Below, piece by piece: positions 10,938 through 18,998 of a DNA stretch of 64,000 nt. Position 1 is the stretch's first letter; each line of letters starts with the position of its first letter. Location of the stretch: positions 434,001-498,000 of the forward strand of contig DASSNU010000021.1 of the NCBI GenBank assembly GCA_035701265.1, given 5' to 3'. The notes beneath the pieces are model-generated. The model was given only the letters and a program-made list of their open reading frames with translations. It was not told where the DNA came from and did no database searches. Position numbers and translations under genes: made by a program. This DNA is from DASSNU01 sp035701265 (lineage in GTDB: Bacteria; Gemmatimonadota; Gemmatimonadetes; Gemmatimonadales; Gemmatimonadaceae).

Positions 10938-11819
10938 ATGGCTGCTGCCAAGCGACGCCGTCCCGCACCGGCCGACATCGGGCCGCGGGAGGCTGACCGT
11001 GATATTACCGATCAGTATTTCGCCGAGGTGAGCCGGTACCCCCTGCTCACGGCGGACGAGGAGCGCCAGCTCGCGCGGCGGATTCGCACGGGTGACGACG
11101 AGGCGTTGAACGAGCTCGTGCGCCGCAACCTCCGCTTCGTCGTCTCCGTCGCCAAGAAGTACCAGAATCGGGGACTGCCGCTCATCGACCTGATCGGGGA
11201 AGGGAACGTGGGGCTGCTCACCGCTGCCCGGAAGTTCGATCCCGATCAGGGCGTCAAGTTCATCTCCTACGCCGTCTGGTGGATCCGCCAGGCGATCCTG
11301 GCCGCGCTGGCCCGCCATGGGCGCACGGTCCGCGTGCCGCTCAACCGCACGGCCGATCTCTCGCGCGTGGGCAAGGCCACCGCGCTGCTCCGCGAGAAGC
11401 TCGGGCGTGAGCCCAGCGCGGAGGAGATCGCGGAGCTGACCGGGATTTCCACCGAGATCGTGCAGGCGCTGAGCGCGCTGCACACGGGCGACCTGCGCCT
11501 CGATGCGACCACCAGCGCCACCGGTGAGCGGGCGCTCATCGAACGCTTCTCCGCCGAGGAGTCCCCCGACGTGGAGGCGGAAGTGATGGGACAGTTCCGC
11601 CGCCGCGAGATCGATCGCGCGCTGGACAGTCTGCCGCCGCGCGACGCGCGCATCCTCCGCCTCTACTTCGGCATGGAGGGCGATCGGGAATACACGCTCG
11701 ACGAGATCGGCAAGATGCTCGGCGTCACCCGCGAACGCGTGCGCCAGTTGCGCGACCGCGCACTCAAGCGGCTGCGGAGCGGGCACGTGGGCGACGTGCT
11801 GCGCGAAGTCGCGGCGTGA
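10938..11819 (+). CDS. Sigma-70 family factor lacking region 1.1 (primary-type)
   Basis: At 293 residues the protein has sigma regions 1.2 to 4 but no region 1.1. Visible are YFAEVSRYPLLTADEER (1.2), NLRFVVSVAKKYQNRGLPLI and FISYAVWWIRQAILAAL (2.1-2.4), a sigma-3 domain (GREPSAEEIAELTG), and region 4 with LPPRDARILRLYFGM and MLGVTRERVRQLRDRALKRL. This size and layout resemble the Bacteroidota primary sigma, so it may be the housekeeping factor or a group 2 paralogue. A strong Shine-Dalgarno AAAGGAGG (10924-10931) ends six bases before the ATG. No convincing -35/-10 pair was seen in the 88-base leader. Confidence 0.92.
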   Translation: MAAAKRRRPAPADIGPREADRDITDQYFAEVSRYPLLTADEERQLARRIRTGDDEALNELVRRNLRFVVSVAKKYQNRGLPLIDLIGEGNVGLLTAARKFDPDQGVKFISYAVWWIRQAILAALARHGRTVRVPLNRTADLSRVGKATALLREKLGREPSAEEIAELTGISTEIVQALSALHTGDLRLDATTSATGERALIERFSAEESPDVEAEVMGQFRRREIDRALDSLPPRDARILRLYFGMEGDREYTLDEIGKMLGVTRERVRQLRDRALKRLRSGHVGDVLREVAA

Positions 11820-11917
11820 CCGCGCCCGCCGCGCCCTCGCAGCGGAGCAGCTGCCGCACGGAGACTGCGAGCGCCCCGCTTTGATGCTGCCCGACCGTCC
11901 GGGCGCCGGCATCGTTC

Positions 11918-14026
11918 ATGGATGACCGGCGCCCCGTCGTGATGTCCGACCGCCCCACCATTGATCACGCGCGTGAGCTGCTCCGCGCGCGCTTTGGCTA
12001 TCCCGACTTTCGCGTCGGGCAGGCGAGCGCCGTCGAGTCCGTGCTCGCCGGCCGCGACACGCTCGTCATCGTGCCCACCGGCGGGGGAAAGTCGCTCTGC
12101 TATCAGGTCCCCGCGCTCCTCCTGCGGGGGCTCACGGTCGTCATCTCCCCGCTCATCTCGCTCATGAAGGATCAGGTGGACGCGCTCGAGCGGCGCGCCC
12201 TCCCGGCCGCCTTCATCAACTCCACGCTCTCGGCCGGTGAGATCGGCGACCGGCTTGCACGCGCGGAGCGTGGCGAGCTGAAGCTGCTCTACGTCGCGCC
12301 CGAGCGGTTCGATGCCGGCAATACCGCGGAGCGGTTGCGCCGCGCACACGTCGCTCTGCTCGCCGTGGATGAGGCGCACTGTATCAGCGAATGGGGGCAC
12401 GATTTCCGCCCCAGCTATCTCCGCATACGAACCGTGCGCGATCGCCTGGGCGCGCCTCCCACCGTGGCGTTGACCGCCACCGCCACGCCGGAAGTTCGGC
12501 GCGACATCGTGCAGCAGCTCGCGCTGCGCACGCCGCACGTGGTGGTCGCCGGGTTCGACCGCAAGAACCTGTCGTACCACGTCGCGCGCATGCGGACGGC
12601 GGAGCAGAAGGACGCGGCGCTTGTCGACACGCTCCGCCGCTTCCCCGGGCTGGCCGTCATCTACGCCTCCACGCGGCGCGGGGTGGATCGGATCACCGCC
12701 TCGCTCGAGAAGGCGCGCGTGCGAGCCGCCGGCTACCACGCCGGTCTCGACGACGCGCACCGCCGCACCGTGCAGGAACAGTTCATGGCCGAGGAGGTGC
12801 GCGCGATCGTCGCGACCAACGCCTTCGGCATGGGGATCGACAAGCCGAACGTGCGCCTCGTGGTCCACTACGCCATGCCCGGCACGCTCGAGTCGTACTA
12901 CCAGGAAGCGGGACGCGCCGGTCGCGATGGCGAGCACGCCGACTGCGTGCTGCTGCATGCATTCCAGGACCGCTTCACGCACGAGTTCTTCATCCGGAGC
13001 GCATACCCTGAACGGAGCGAGGTGGAGAAGGTCTTTCGCCACCTCCGGGGGATCGCGTCGCCGGAGGGGCTCGTGAGTGCCACGCCGCAGGAGATCGCCG
13101 CCACGCACAAGGGGATGAAACCGCGCGCGGTGGAATCCGCGCTTCGCGTGCTTGCCGGCGCGGGAGTGGTGGCGTCGGAGTCGGCCACGTCGTCCCAGGC
13201 GTTCGTCCGGCTGCTCGCGACGCCGCGTCGCATTCGCGCGGAGCTGGCGGACGAACCCATGCTCCTCGACCTCCTGCGCGCCATCTGGCGTCTGGCCGGC
13301 AAGCGGTTCGAGCAGGGCACGTGGATCGACTGTGCCGGATTCGCTCCCGGCTTCGGCGGTGCCGCGGGCGTGATGGCGGTGCTGGACGCCTTGCAGGCGC
13401 GTCAGTTCATCAGTTGGTCGCGCCCCGGGGGCGGCATCCGGCTGCTCAGCGCCGAGGTTGCCGCGGATCGTCTGCCGGTGGACTGGGCATCGCTCGACCG
13501 CCGGCGTGAGGCGGACATGGGAAAACTCGAGGCCATCCAGCGGTACGCCTACACCAAGGGGTGCCGTCGCGGCTTCGTGCTCCGCTATTTCGGCGACCCC
13601 GACGCGCGCAACCACTGCACCGGCTGCGACAACTGCCTGGGTACGCACGCCGGTGACCCTGAACCCGCAGCGGAGCGACCGCGCGCGAGCCGGCTCAAGC
13701 GCCTGGCCGATGCCGTCCGCGCGCCCGGCCGCGCACGTCGAGACTCCGGCAACGGTCATGCAACCTTCGAAGCCGACGACCTGTCATCCGCCGACCGGCA
13801 CGCGCTGGAGCGTCTGCGCGACCTGCGCACCACCCTCGCACGCGAGGCGCGCGTCCCGGCGTACGTCGTCTTCCCGGACCGCACGCTGCTCGAGATGGCG
13901 GTGCGCAGGCCGCGATCCGCGGATGCGCTCGCGCAGGTGCGCGGGGTGGGTCCAGCCAAGCTCGAGCGCTACGGACCCGCGTTCCTGGCCGTCCTGCGCG
14001 AGCTCGACGCGCCGCCGCCCGGGTAG
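11918..14026 (+). CDS. recQ: ATP-dependent DNA helicase RecQ
   Basis: RecQ is a 3'-5' helicase of recombinational repair. The 702-residue product has motif I PTGGGKSLCYQVPALLL, a DEAH box (LLAVDEAHCISEWGHDFRP), the Q-like FGYPDFRVGQ, and motif VI QEAGRAGRDG. About 200 residues of mostly helical sequence follow. Then comes a four-cysteine zinc cluster (CRRGFVLRYFGD ... CTGCDNC, about 548-572), and the C-terminus is an HRDC domain (about 620-700). In E. coli RecQ the zinc cluster follows the helicase core almost directly, so the intervening segment is unusual. Two starts are possible, ATG 11918 and ATG 11942; neither has a clear ribosome site. Confidence 0.92.
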   Translation: MDDRRPVVMSDRPTIDHARELLRARFGYPDFRVGQASAVESVLAGRDTLVIVPTGGGKSLCYQVPALLLRGLTVVISPLISLMKDQVDALERRALPAAFINSTLSAGEIGDRLARAERGELKLLYVAPERFDAGNTAERLRRAHVALLAVDEAHCISEWGHDFRPSYLRIRTVRDRLGAPPTVALTATATPEVRRDIVQQLALRTPHVVVAGFDRKNLSYHVARMRTAEQKDAALVDTLRRFPGLAVIYASTRRGVDRITASLEKARVRAAGYHAGLDDAHRRTVQEQFMAEEVRAIVATNAFGMGIDKPNVRLVVHYAMPGTLESYYQEAGRAGRDGEHADCVLLHAFQDRFTHEFFIRSAYPERSEVEKVFRHLRGIASPEGLVSATPQEIAATHKGMKPRAVESALRVLAGAGVVASESATSSQAFVRLLATPRRIRAELADEPMLLDLLRAIWRLAGKRFEQGTWIDCAGFAPGFGGAAGVMAVLDALQARQFISWSRPGGGIRLLSAEVAADRLPVDWASLDRRREADMGKLEAIQRYAYTKGCRRGFVLRYFGDPDARNHCTGCDNCLGTHAGDPEPAAERPRASRLKRLADAVRAPGRARRDSGNGHATFEADDLSSADRHALERLRDLRTTLAREARVPAYVVFPDRTLLEMAVRRPRSADALAQVRGVGPAKLERYGPAFLAVLRELDAPPPG

Positions 14027-14377
14027 CGGGCCCGACGGCGTCGTCCCGCGGTGTTCAGAGCGACTGGGTGGAGCGAGAACCGTTCGCCCGTCGCGGCCGT
14101 TCGTCTCGCGGAAGCCTGATGTCGATCGCCTGCTGGGGCCGCCCCGGCGCCCCGTGCCCGTTGCCGCGCGCCGGTGGGCGGCGGATATTGCGAGTGGAGC
14201 GCAGTCTCACGGGCGGCCACACGTCGTGCCGTTGCTGCTCGCGGCGCCTTGCCGGAAGCTGGAGCCCGCGCGGGTTCGCTCTACAACGGCTCCGCCACGT
14301 ACGGAAGAACGCGCTCCACCACGAGCTCGCCGCCCTTGAGGGGCGGCGATTGACCACGACACGAATCATCGATCTCC
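14027..14377. other. 351-base intergenic region, no gene recognised
   Basis: Between recQ and the acyl-CoA dehydrogenase gene I see no recognisable protein, RNA gene or repeat. The open frames here are Arg/Pro-rich and look like high-GC noise. TTGACC at 14350-14355 could be a -35 element, but no fitting -10 precedes the ATG at 14378. Confidence 0.5.
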
Positions 14378-15595
14378 ATGCTCGATTCCCCATACTTCAC
14401 CGAGCAGCACGAGGCGGTCCGCAACATGGTGCGCGAGTTCGCGCGCGAGGAGGTGGCGCCCATTGCCGCCGCCCACGATGCGTCCGCCACGTTCCCCTGG
14501 GACAACGTCAAACGCATGGGGGAGCTCGGCCTGCTCGGCGTGCCGTGGCCGGAGTCGCTCGGTGGCGCCGGAATGGATTACACGAGCTACATCATCACCA
14601 TTCACGAGATGGCCAAGGTGGACGCGTCGCACGCGATCACCATCTCGGCCCACACCACGCTGGGCACGTCACCCATCGTGAACTTCGGCAGCGACGCACA
14701 GATCGAGCGCTACGTCCCGCACCTGGCGTCCGGGCGCGTGCTGGGGGGCTTCGGGCTCACCGAGCCGTCAGCAGGGAGCGATGCGGCAGGGACGCGCACC
14801 ACCGCGGTGCGCAAGAACGGGCACTACGTGCTGAATGGATCCAAGATCTTCATCACGCACGCGGGAGTCGGCGAGATCTTCGTCGTCACCGCGGTGACGG
14901 ATCCCTCGCAGGGAAGCAAGGGGATCACGTCGTTCATCCTCACCAAGCAGACCACCGACCTGGAGCGGACGCGCGCGTTGGGCGTGGGGCACGAACCGTC
15001 GCTCCCCGACATGCGCGGCCTGCGCGCGGGCAAGAAGGAGGACAAGCTCGGCTGGCGCGCGTCGGACACACGTGAGCTGATCCTTGAGGACGTGGAAGTG
15101 CCCGCCGAGAACGTGCTCGGCCAGGAGGGGATGGGGTTCATCAACTTCATGCGCACACTCGATTCCGGTCGCATCGGAATCGCGGCGCTCTCGCTCGGGA
15201 TCGCCGAAGGCGCCTTCGAGCAGGCGCTTCGCTACGCGGCGGCGCGCAAGCAGTTCGGGCGCGCCATCGCCGGCTTCCAGGGCATCCAGTTCCAGCTCGC
15301 CGACATGGCCACGGAAATCGAGGCTGGGCGTCACCTGGTGTATCACGCCGCGTGGCTCAATCAGCAGGGCCGTCCCTTCGGGCGCGAGGCGGCCATGGCG
15401 AAGCTCTTTTGCTCGGAGCTGGCCATGCGTGCCACCATCAAGGCGGTCCAGATCCACGGTGGCTACGGCTACACCAAGGACTACCCCGTGGAGCGCATGA
15501 TGCGCGACGCGAAGATCTGCGAGATCGGCGAGGGGACGTCCGAGATCCAGCGCATCGTCATCGCCCGGCACCTCCTCAAGGATCTCCTCGACTGA
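14378..15595 (+). CDS. Acyl-CoA dehydrogenase (short/branched-chain type)
   Basis: This 405-residue FAD flavoprotein oxidises an acyl-CoA to the 2-enoyl-CoA and passes electrons to ETF. The signature GGFGLTEPSAGSDAAG, the segment KIFITHAGVGEIF, the FAD-binding RKQFGRAIAGFQGIQ and the C-terminal GEGTSEIQRIVIARHLL are all present. The Glu in EGTSEIQR is at the catalytic-base position of short-chain acyl-CoA dehydrogenases. The region around residues 195-215 (RTRALGVGHEPSLPDMRGL) is slightly longer than usual. The gene stands alone. It could feed the mutase/carboxylase pathway upstream or general beta-oxidation. Confidence 0.92.
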   Translation: MLDSPYFTEQHEAVRNMVREFAREEVAPIAAAHDASATFPWDNVKRMGELGLLGVPWPESLGGAGMDYTSYIITIHEMAKVDASHAITISAHTTLGTSPIVNFGSDAQIERYVPHLASGRVLGGFGLTEPSAGSDAAGTRTTAVRKNGHYVLNGSKIFITHAGVGEIFVVTAVTDPSQGSKGITSFILTKQTTDLERTRALGVGHEPSLPDMRGLRAGKKEDKLGWRASDTRELILEDVEVPAENVLGQEGMGFINFMRTLDSGRIGIAALSLGIAEGAFEQALRYAAARKQFGRAIAGFQGIQFQLADMATEIEAGRHLVYHAAWLNQQGRPFGREAAMAKLFCSELAMRATIKAVQIHGGYGYTKDYPVERMMRDAKICEIGEGTSEIQRIVIARHLLKDLLD

Positions 15596-15618
15596 GGATG
15601 CGTAAGTCGTTGTCCCCG

Positions 15619-15647
15619 TTGCCGAAACGTCCGGCCAATCGTATATT
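15619..15647 (+). promoter_or_regulatory. Promoter upstream of the RNase E/G gene
   Basis: TTGCCG (15619-15624) and TATATT (15642-15647) are separated by exactly 17 bases. Initiation would be near 15654, giving a leader of about 435 bases before the RNase ATG. Confidence 0.65.
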
Positions 15648-15658
15648 GGTGCGAACGA

Positions 15659-15676
15659 TGCTTCCTCGGGGAAGCA
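15659..15676 (+). other. Stem-loop at the 5' end of the RNase leader
   Basis: TGCTTCC (15659-15665) and GGAAGCA (15670-15676) form a perfect 7-bp stem with a four-base loop, starting about five bases after the predicted transcription start. It lacks a following T-run, so a 5'-protecting or regulatory structure is more likely than a terminator. Confidence 0.45.
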
Positions 15677-16090
15677 CTCGAGTTCTGTAGTGGTGATCGC
15701 GCGCACGGCTGGGCGACTCGCGGCCGGCGCGCGATCGGTTCATTCATGATCGCCGCCCTCGGATCGCGCACCGGTCCTTCGGCAGACCGCGCACACCAAC
15801 GCCGGCTCTCGATCGCATGCGTTCCCGAACACTCCTGACGCTGCTCTCCGCCACGCTCGTGGCGGGGGCGCTGCTCGTCGCCGCGCTGTCAACGAGCGCA
15901 GCGACGTCGCGGCGTCAGGCGGGTGACGCGTGGACGATCGCATGTCTGCGTGCGTGCGCGCCGTCCGCTACCGGCGCGTCTACGTTTCCGGCCCGTCGGG
16001 CCGGGCATGGGGCGGTTGTGACCTCACCTGTCGAGCGCCACGCGCGCCGGAGCGTCGAGTCGCCGCTCCGCGTGCGCGCGGCGGAGATGC

Positions 16091-17632
16091 ATGAAGCGAG
16101 AAATTCTTATCAGCGCCTCCCAACGAGAGACGCGCGTGGCGATCCTGGAGGATGACCAGCTCGCCGAACTGATGGTCGATCGCCCGGAGAGTCGTCGCAT
16201 GGTCGGCGACATCTACCAGGGTCGCGTCGAAGCGGTGCTCCCCGGAATTCAGGCGGGATTCGTCGACATCGGCACGGAGAAGAGCGCGTTCCTCCACGCC
16301 TCCGATCTGATTGCGGCCGACGCGTCGGACGACGACGAAGACGACGACGTGGATGAGGAGCCCGAGCCGCGCAACCGCCGCGGCAAGATCCCGCCCATCC
16401 AGGAACAGATCAAGCGCGGGCAGGACATTCTGGTCCAGGTGTCCAAGGAGCCCATCTCCACCAAGGGGCCGCGCGTCACCGCGCAGATCTCCCTGGCCGG
16501 ACGGTTCCTCGTCTACATGCCGCACTCCTCCCGGGTGGGCGTGAGCCGCAAGATCGGCGATCGCGCGGAGCGCCAGCGGCTGCGCGAGTTGGTGACCGAG
16601 GTGAAGGGCAACACGCCCGGGGGCGTGATCGTCCGCACCGTCGGCGAGGACGTCACCGCCGACACCTTCCGCCGCGAGCTGCAGGCGCTCACCAAACAGT
16701 GGGGAAAGATCAAGCGCAAGACGCGCTTCGTGCGCGCTCCCGCGCTCGTGCACCGCGAGACGAGCCTCACCCGCGGCATCATCCGCGATCTGTTCACCAC
16801 CAAGGTGGACACGCTCACGGTCGACTCCAAGCAGATCTATAACGAGATCACCGAGTACCTCCAGGCGATCGCCCCCGAGTTGATCGAGCGCGTGAAGCTC
16901 TACGACGAGAAGGTGCCGCTGTTCGACAAGCACGGCATCGAGCCAGAGATCCGCGACCTCTTCAAGCGGCGCTGCGATCTCCCCTCGGGCGGATACCTCA
17001 TCATCGAGCAGACGGAGGCGCTTGTCTCCGTGGACGTCAACTCCGGCCGCTACACCGGCAAGAAGGATCCGGAGAAGACCATCCTGCAGACCAACATTGA
17101 GGCGGCGCGCGAGTTGGCGCGCCAGCTCCGCCTGCGCGACATCGGCGGGATCATCGTCGCGGACTTCATCGACATGGAGACACGGCAGAACCGGGACAAG
17201 GTGCTCCAGGAACTGCGGAACTGCCTCACCCGCGACCGCGCACGGAGCAAGGCTTACGCAGTCAGCGACCTCGGCCTCATCGAGATGACCCGCCAGCGGG
17301 TGCGGCAGAGCCACTTCCACAGCATGACGGAGCCCTGTCCCATGTGCCACGGCACGGGGCGCGTCTTCTCCGCGGAGACCACCGCCCGGCGCGTGGAGCG
17401 CTCCATCAAGCGGATCGCCGCCGAGGGGAAGAGGGACAATCTCATCATCCGCGTGCACCCGGACGTGGCGATGTACCTGCTGGAGGAGGAGCGCGACCTG
17501 GCACGCCGGCTCGAGAAGCAGGTGGGCTTCTCGCTCGAGCTCCGCGACGATCCGCTGCTCCGGCCGGACGAGTTCCGCCTGGTGGTGAAGGGCGCGGAGC
17601 GGGACGTGACGCAGCAGTACGCCGTGGCGTGA
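16091..17632 (+). CDS. rng: Ribonuclease E/G family endoribonuclease
   Basis: The 513-residue protein is RNase G-sized and lacks the long C-terminal scaffold of E. coli RNase E. It has the S1-like start (GDIYQGRVEAVLPGIQAGFVD) interrupted by an acidic insert (DDDEDDDVDEEPE, about residues 79-91). The DNase I-like catalytic part has the metal ligands in VSVDVNSGRYTG and IIVADFIDM, and the Zn-link is CPMCHGTGR. These enzymes start mRNA decay and process rRNA at 5'-monophosphate ends. A long leader suggests autoregulation. The gene sits just ahead of rplU-rpmA, an arrangement also seen in other bacteria. Confidence 0.93.
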   Translation: MKREILISASQRETRVAILEDDQLAELMVDRPESRRMVGDIYQGRVEAVLPGIQAGFVDIGTEKSAFLHASDLIAADASDDDEDDDVDEEPEPRNRRGKIPPIQEQIKRGQDILVQVSKEPISTKGPRVTAQISLAGRFLVYMPHSSRVGVSRKIGDRAERQRLRELVTEVKGNTPGGVIVRTVGEDVTADTFRRELQALTKQWGKIKRKTRFVRAPALVHRETSLTRGIIRDLFTTKVDTLTVDSKQIYNEITEYLQAIAPELIERVKLYDEKVPLFDKHGIEPEIRDLFKRRCDLPSGGYLIIEQTEALVSVDVNSGRYTGKKDPEKTILQTNIEAARELARQLRLRDIGGIIVADFIDMETRQNRDKVLQELRNCLTRDRARSKAYAVSDLGLIEMTRQRVRQSHFHSMTEPCPMCHGTGRVFSAETTARRVERSIKRIAAEGKRDNLIIRVHPDVAMYLLEEERDLARRLEKQVGFSLELRDDPLLRPDEFRLVVKGAERDVTQQYAVA

Positions 17633-17699
17633 GTGCCAGCGAGCGGCCACCGATCGCACAGCCTTCGCCCCAAGTGGAGCCAGGGCACTGGAGTAGCCG

Positions 17700-17728
17700 T
17701 TGACAGGCGCCGAGCGCCGCTGTAAGTT
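17700..17728 (+). promoter_or_regulatory. rplU-rpmA promoter
   Basis: A consensus TTGACA (17700-17705) and TAAGTT (17723-17728) are 17 bases apart, with the start site expected near 17735, about 40 bases before the rplU ATG. Confidence 0.75.
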
Positions 17729-17773
17729 ATTCAGTCTGTATCAGTTATCTTCTAGACCACGATCTCACGCTCC

Positions 17774-18091
17774 ATGCCGTACGCCATCATTCGCACCGGC
17801 GGCTTCCAGTTCCGCGCCGAGCCGGGCAAGACGCTTCGCGTCCCGACCATCGCCGCGCAGGTCGGTGAGACGGTGACGTTCAACGAGGTCCTCCTCGGCT
17901 CCGACGGCGACGCCGTACGCGCTGGCACGCCCCTGGTGGACGGCGCGAGTGTGTCGGCGGAGATCGTGCGACACGGCCGCGGGCCCAAGATCACGATTTT
18001 CAAGTTCAAGCGGCGGAAGAACTACGCGCGCAAGCAGGGACATCGGCAGAACTTCACCGAAGTCCGTATCAACGACATCACCCTCGGTTGA
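17774..18091 (+). CDS. rplU: 50S ribosomal protein L21
   Basis: L21 binds 23S rRNA next to L20 in the large subunit. The 105-residue protein starts MPYAIIRTGGFQFRAEPGK and contains the family signature KFKRRKNYARKQGHRQ near the C-terminus, a near-canonical match in sequence and length. It has its own strong promoter and is followed after 12 bases by rpmA, the standard pairing. Confidence 0.98.
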   Translation: MPYAIIRTGGFQFRAEPGKTLRVPTIAAQVGETVTFNEVLLGSDGDAVRAGTPLVDGASVSAEIVRHGRGPKITIFKFKRRKNYARKQGHRQNFTEVRINDITLG

Positions 18092-18103
18092 GGGGAGCAC
18101 GTC

Positions 18104-18376
18104 ATGGCTCACAAGAAAGGGGTCGGCTCCAGCCGGAACGGCCGCGATAGCAACCCGCAGTACCGCGGCGTGAAGAAGTACGGCGGGGAGCGCGTGCGCG
18201 CGGGGAACATCCTCGTGCGCCAGTGTGGCACCAAGTTCCACCCCGGCCGCAACGTGGGATTGGGATCCGATTACACGATCTTCTCGCTCATCGACGGCGT
18301 CGTGCGCTTCGAGCACAAGAGCAAGAAGCGCTACCAGGTGAGCGTGTACGCGGACGACGTCGCGCAATCGGCCTGA
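18104..18376 (+). CDS. rpmA: 50S ribosomal protein L27
   Basis: L27 reaches into the peptidyl-transferase centre. The 90-residue protein begins MAHKKGVGSSRNGRDSNPQY and has GGERVRAGNILVRQCGTKFH, both diagnostic. The N-terminus starts directly with the mature AHKK type, with no Firmicutes-like leader to be cleaved. It is co-transcribed with rplU and followed 32 bases later by a strong GC-rich hairpin. Confidence 0.98.
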   Translation: MAHKKGVGSSRNGRDSNPQYRGVKKYGGERVRAGNILVRQCGTKFHPGRNVGLGSDYTIFSLIDGVVRFEHKSKKRYQVSVYADDVAQSA

Positions 18377-18408
18377 CCGCACCGCACGGAGTTTCCTGAC
18401 GTTCGCCG

Positions 18409-18440
18409 ACGCCCGCCGCGCTCCGCGGCGGGCGTTCTGC
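18409..18440 (+). terminator. Terminator after rplU-rpmA
   Basis: A perfect 12-bp GC-rich stem (18409-18420 with 18424-18435) has a three-base loop. It is followed by only a short T-containing stretch (TTCTGCGTTCC), so the hairpin is strong and the U-tract weak. Confidence 0.75.
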
Positions 18441-18526
18441 GTTCCTGCGCACGGGACATGCAACTTTTGGCGCGGCCGCTGCGTAGGATTCTGCAGTCGT
18501 CACACCTCACGGGCGAGGAGCAAGCC

Positions 18527-18871
18527 ATGGCACTCTGGGACAAGGTCAAACAGGAGCTCGATCGTGCCGGCAAGGTGGCGCAGGAGACGCTGGACGAAGG
18601 GCGCGTCCGTCTGGAGGCCTTCCGCGCACGCCAACTGGCCGACAAAGCTGCGCAGGCGCTCGGCTACGCCGTGTTCCGCGCACGGCAGGGCGGGGGAGAG
18701 CTCCCCGCCGAGGAGTACGCCACGCTGAGCAGCGCGCTCGCCGCGCGCGAGGCCGACGCACACCGACTGGAAGTCGAGCTGGAATCGCTGCGCAAAGGAC
18801 GCCGTGAGCGCGGCGCTACCACGCCGCCCGACGGCGCGGACGCTTCACCCGGCACGCCGCCGACACCGTGA
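18527..18871 (+). CDS. Small helical, probably coiled-coil protein, unknown function
   Basis: The 114-residue protein (ALWDKVKQELDRAGKVAQET...) is highly charged and helical, with heptad-like patterns at about residues 1-45 and 65-95. It has a Pro/Thr/Asp-rich tail (TTPPDGADASPGTPPTP) and no cysteines, signal peptide or membrane segment. The ATG at 18527 is preceded by GAGGAG eight bases away, which decides the start over an upstream in-frame ATG at 18458. It lies alone between two hairpin terminators, so it is probably monocistronic. I do not recognise a characterised family. Confidence 0.65.
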   Translation: MALWDKVKQELDRAGKVAQETLDEGRVRLEAFRARQLADKAAQALGYAVFRARQGGGELPAEEYATLSSALAAREADAHRLEVELESLRKGRRERGATTPPDGADASPGTPPTP

Positions 18872-18875
18872 ATAT

Positions 18876-18907
18876 GAAAACGCCACCGCGATCGCGGTGG
18901 CGTTTTC
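18876..18907. terminator. Bidirectional terminator, perfect 32-bp palindrome
   Basis: The 16-base arms GAAAACGCCACCGCGA and TCGCGGTGGCGTTTTC are perfectly complementary. Each side carries an A-run before and a T-run after the GC-rich core, so it can terminate both the plus-strand small gene and the minus-strand amidohydrolase operon ending at 18999. Confidence 0.9.
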
Positions 18908-18998
18908 GCTTCCAGATTGCACGTACCGTCAGCGGCCGCGCACCGTACACGCCGGGGAGCGCGACACGCGTCCCGGCGCCATGCGGCGCACCAGATTC

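Larger units (their letters stand above)
15596..16090. other. 495-base region: promoter and long leader of the RNase E/G gene
   Basis: The region holds a good promoter (15619-15647), a 7-bp stem-loop just after the expected start site, and about 435 bases of transcribed leader. An open frame of 112 codons at 15817-16155 begins with a signal-peptide-like stretch (RTLLTLLSATLVAGALLVAA). It then becomes low-complexity and runs 65 bases into the RNase gene, so it is not called as a gene. Long leaders are known to mediate autoregulation of E. coli rne. Confidence 0.5.

Noticed and set aside
14027..14377. Remnant gene between recQ and the acyl-CoA dehydrogenase
   Set aside because: No similarity to any protein segment could be recognised in any frame.
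15817..16155. A possible small secreted protein (112 codons) ahead of the RNase gene
   Set aside because: Only the first 30 residues look like a signal peptide; the rest is low-complexity and overlaps the conserved RNase start by 65 bases. Kept as a leader note only.
18467..18489. Promoter TTGGCG/TAGGAT before the small coiled-coil gene
   Set aside because: The spacer would be only 11 bases.
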